The position numbers were made by a program, and so were the translations under genes. 42,199 nt of DNA from Pyrinomonadaceae bacterium (GTDB lineage Bacteria; Acidobacteriota; Blastocatellia; Pyrinomonadales; Pyrinomonadaceae): positions 1 through 42,199 of the forward strand of contig JACDEG010000002.1 of the NCBI GenBank assembly GCA_013816505.1. The letters are read 5' to 3'. This document shows, one piece after another, positions 41,244-42,199 of this stretch. The notes beneath the pieces are model-generated. The model did no database searches. It saw only the letters and a list, made by a program, of their open reading frames with translations, and was not told the origin of the DNA. Every line of letters starts with the position of its first letter. Within the stretch, counting starts at the first letter, position 1.

Positions 41244-42199
41244 TTACTTCTTAAGGCTAATCCTTTGCGCCTGCTTCTGTGCTTTGAGCGCAAGTTCAGT
41301 TGCGAGGAAGCAGTGTGCTTGCGACATCGCGGTTTCCGCGCGATTGACGATGTCGAAGACGAGTTGCTCTCCGTAAGGGAGCGGCTCTTTGCTGCAGTCG
41401 AAGTACTGCACGCCTTTCTGATCCGCGAGGAATAGATGGTTGGCCCCGGCTCTTCCGGCGATGTCAATGTTCTTGCGAACTTCGATGTAGCCGTCCGTAC
41501 CGAGGATTGTCAGGCGTCCATCCCCCCAAGTGCTCAGACCGTCTGGTGTGAACCAATCGACGCGGATGTATCCCGTCCCCCGATCACCGCGCACCGTCAT
41601 ATCGCCGAAATCTTCAAACCTGGGGTGTTGTGGGTGATGAAGGTTGCCGATCTGCGAGGCGACTACTTCGGCTTCGGTCGATCCGGTGAAGAAAAGAAAC
41701 TGGTCGACTTGATGCGAGCCGATATCACAGATGATGCCGCCGTAGCGTTCGCGGTCGAAGAACCACGCCGGACGCGATTTCGGGTTTTCGCGGTGCGGTC
41801 CAAGTCCGATGGTCTGAATGACACTGCCGATGGCCCCGGCTTTGATTAGTTCTCCGGCCCTGATCGTGGACGGATTTTCGAACCGCTCGCTGTACATGAT
41901 CGAGTAAATGCGTCGTGTCTGCTGTTGCACGCGGCGCACTTCAGCGAGTTGTTCGAGCGAGGTGATGCCCGGCTTGTCCGCCATGAAATCCTTGCCGTGG
42001 CGCATCGCTTTGATGCCGAGTGGCGCGCGTTCGTCCGGGATTGAGGCACTGACGATCAACTGAATCGAGCCGTCTTCAAGAATCTCCTCCGCACTTCGGG
42101 CCAGTTTCGCTTGCGGGAACCGCTTCGAGAAAGCAGCGACGAGGTCAGGCTCCTTAGCGAAAACAGAGACGAGTTCGCCACCACCACGCAGCACAGCCC
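41244..42199 (-). CDS. Gfo/Idh/MocA-family oxidoreductase, N-terminus outside window
   Basis: The frame is open to the window edge; the Rossmann GxGxxG start is missing. Visible parts are the second half of the NAD domain (IQLIVSASIPDERAPLGIKA, HGKDFMADKPGITSLEQLAE), where DKP fits the family EKP motif. The C-terminal domain follows, with GGIICDIGSHQVDQFLFFTG (catalytic Asp and His region), DMTVRGDRGTGYIRVDWFTP and DGRLTILGTDGYIEVRKN. Such enzymes oxidise or reduce sugars and cyclitols. A role in making a nucleotide sugar for the nearby locus is possible, but it lies beyond the decayed region and may be unrelated. Confidence 0.88.
   Translation of the reverse strand, partial: AVLRGGGELVSVFAKEPDLVAAFSKRFPQAKLARSAEEILEDGSIQLIVSASIPDERAPLGIKAMRHGKDFMADKPGITSLEQLAEVRRVQQQTRRIYSIMYSERFENPSTIRAGELIKAGAIGSVIQTIGLGPHRENPKSRPAWFFDRERYGGIICDIGSHQVDQFLFFTGSTEAEVVASQIGNLHHPQHPRFEDFGDMTVRGDRGTGYIRVDWFTPDGLSTWGDGRLTILGTDGYIEVRKNIDIAGRAGANHLFLADQKGVQYFDCSKEPLPYGEQLVFDIVNRAETAMSQAHCFLATELALKAQKQAQRISLKK

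Noticed and set aside
1-42199. CRISPR arrays, tRNA or rRNA genes
   Set aside because: No regularly spaced direct repeats and no recognisable tRNA or rRNA sequence were seen on reading, though weak tRNA-like folds cannot be excluded by eye.

Overview
The window looks like part of the chromosome of a Gram-negative bacterium of moderate GC content. It is dominated by one long, almost entirely minus-strand locus for a surface polysaccharide, probably an exopolysaccharide or capsule. Export uses a Wza-type outer-membrane protein and a Wzc-type tyrosine kinase. The gene style (FecR-like secreted protein, TPR plus jelly-roll protein, WecA homologue with a long C-terminal extension, frequent TTG/GTG starts) reminds me of Acidobacteriota. 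That assignment is inference; no rRNA or other taxonomic marker is present.

Layout in transcription order, from high to low coordinates: a partial Gfo/Idh/MocA oxidoreductase (42199-41244); a degraded zone with a hypothetical ORF, an HTH regulator fragment cut by an IS630-type transposase remnant, and a Lys-rich hypothetical ORF (41184-38949); Wza-like export protein (38886-37795); Wzc-like chain-length and BY-kinase protein (37701-35251); a PHP/CpsB-family protein that has lost most metal ligands (35198-34410); a Wzx flippase (34377-33046); a long run of glycosyltransferases and small-molecule methyltransferases, with a first Wzy-like polymerase, a Cys2 asparagine synthetase, an FkbM methyltransferase, a GT2 enzyme and a NodU-type carbamoyltransferase (33033-13538); a WecA/MraY-family initiating transferase (13516-11915).

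A compact seven-gene lasso-peptide cassette follows at 11834-5698: B1 (PqqD/RRE), B2 (transglutaminase-like protease), C (asparagine-synthetase-like cyclase with Ser2), a 53-codon precursor A that ordinary ORF calling misses (9247-9086, GTG start), an HprK-like kinase, a PRMT-like methyltransferase with a PqqD-like tail, and a nucleotidyltransferase. Polysaccharide genes then resume: an O-antigen ligase/polymerase (5533-4094), a FecR-like secreted protein (3922-3200) ended by a textbook intrinsic terminator (3171-3136), and a membrane-anchored TPR protein (3053-1761). The left edge holds a complete IS3-family element (211-1501) with a damaged orfA.

How the genes could work together: WecA-like transfer starts a lipid-linked repeat unit, about ten glycosyltransferases extend it, and methyl, carbamoyl and amide groups decorate it. 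Wzx flips it, Wzy polymerises it, and Wzc/Wza control length and export. The lasso cassette is co-directional and closely packed with this machinery but has no dedicated ABC exporter. It encodes a predicted lasso peptide ending in Ser, with three candidate tailoring enzymes. This is the most unusual system in the window, especially because its core has only one possible ring-closing acid and that acid does not give a standard ring with the usual Thr(-2) cleavage rule.
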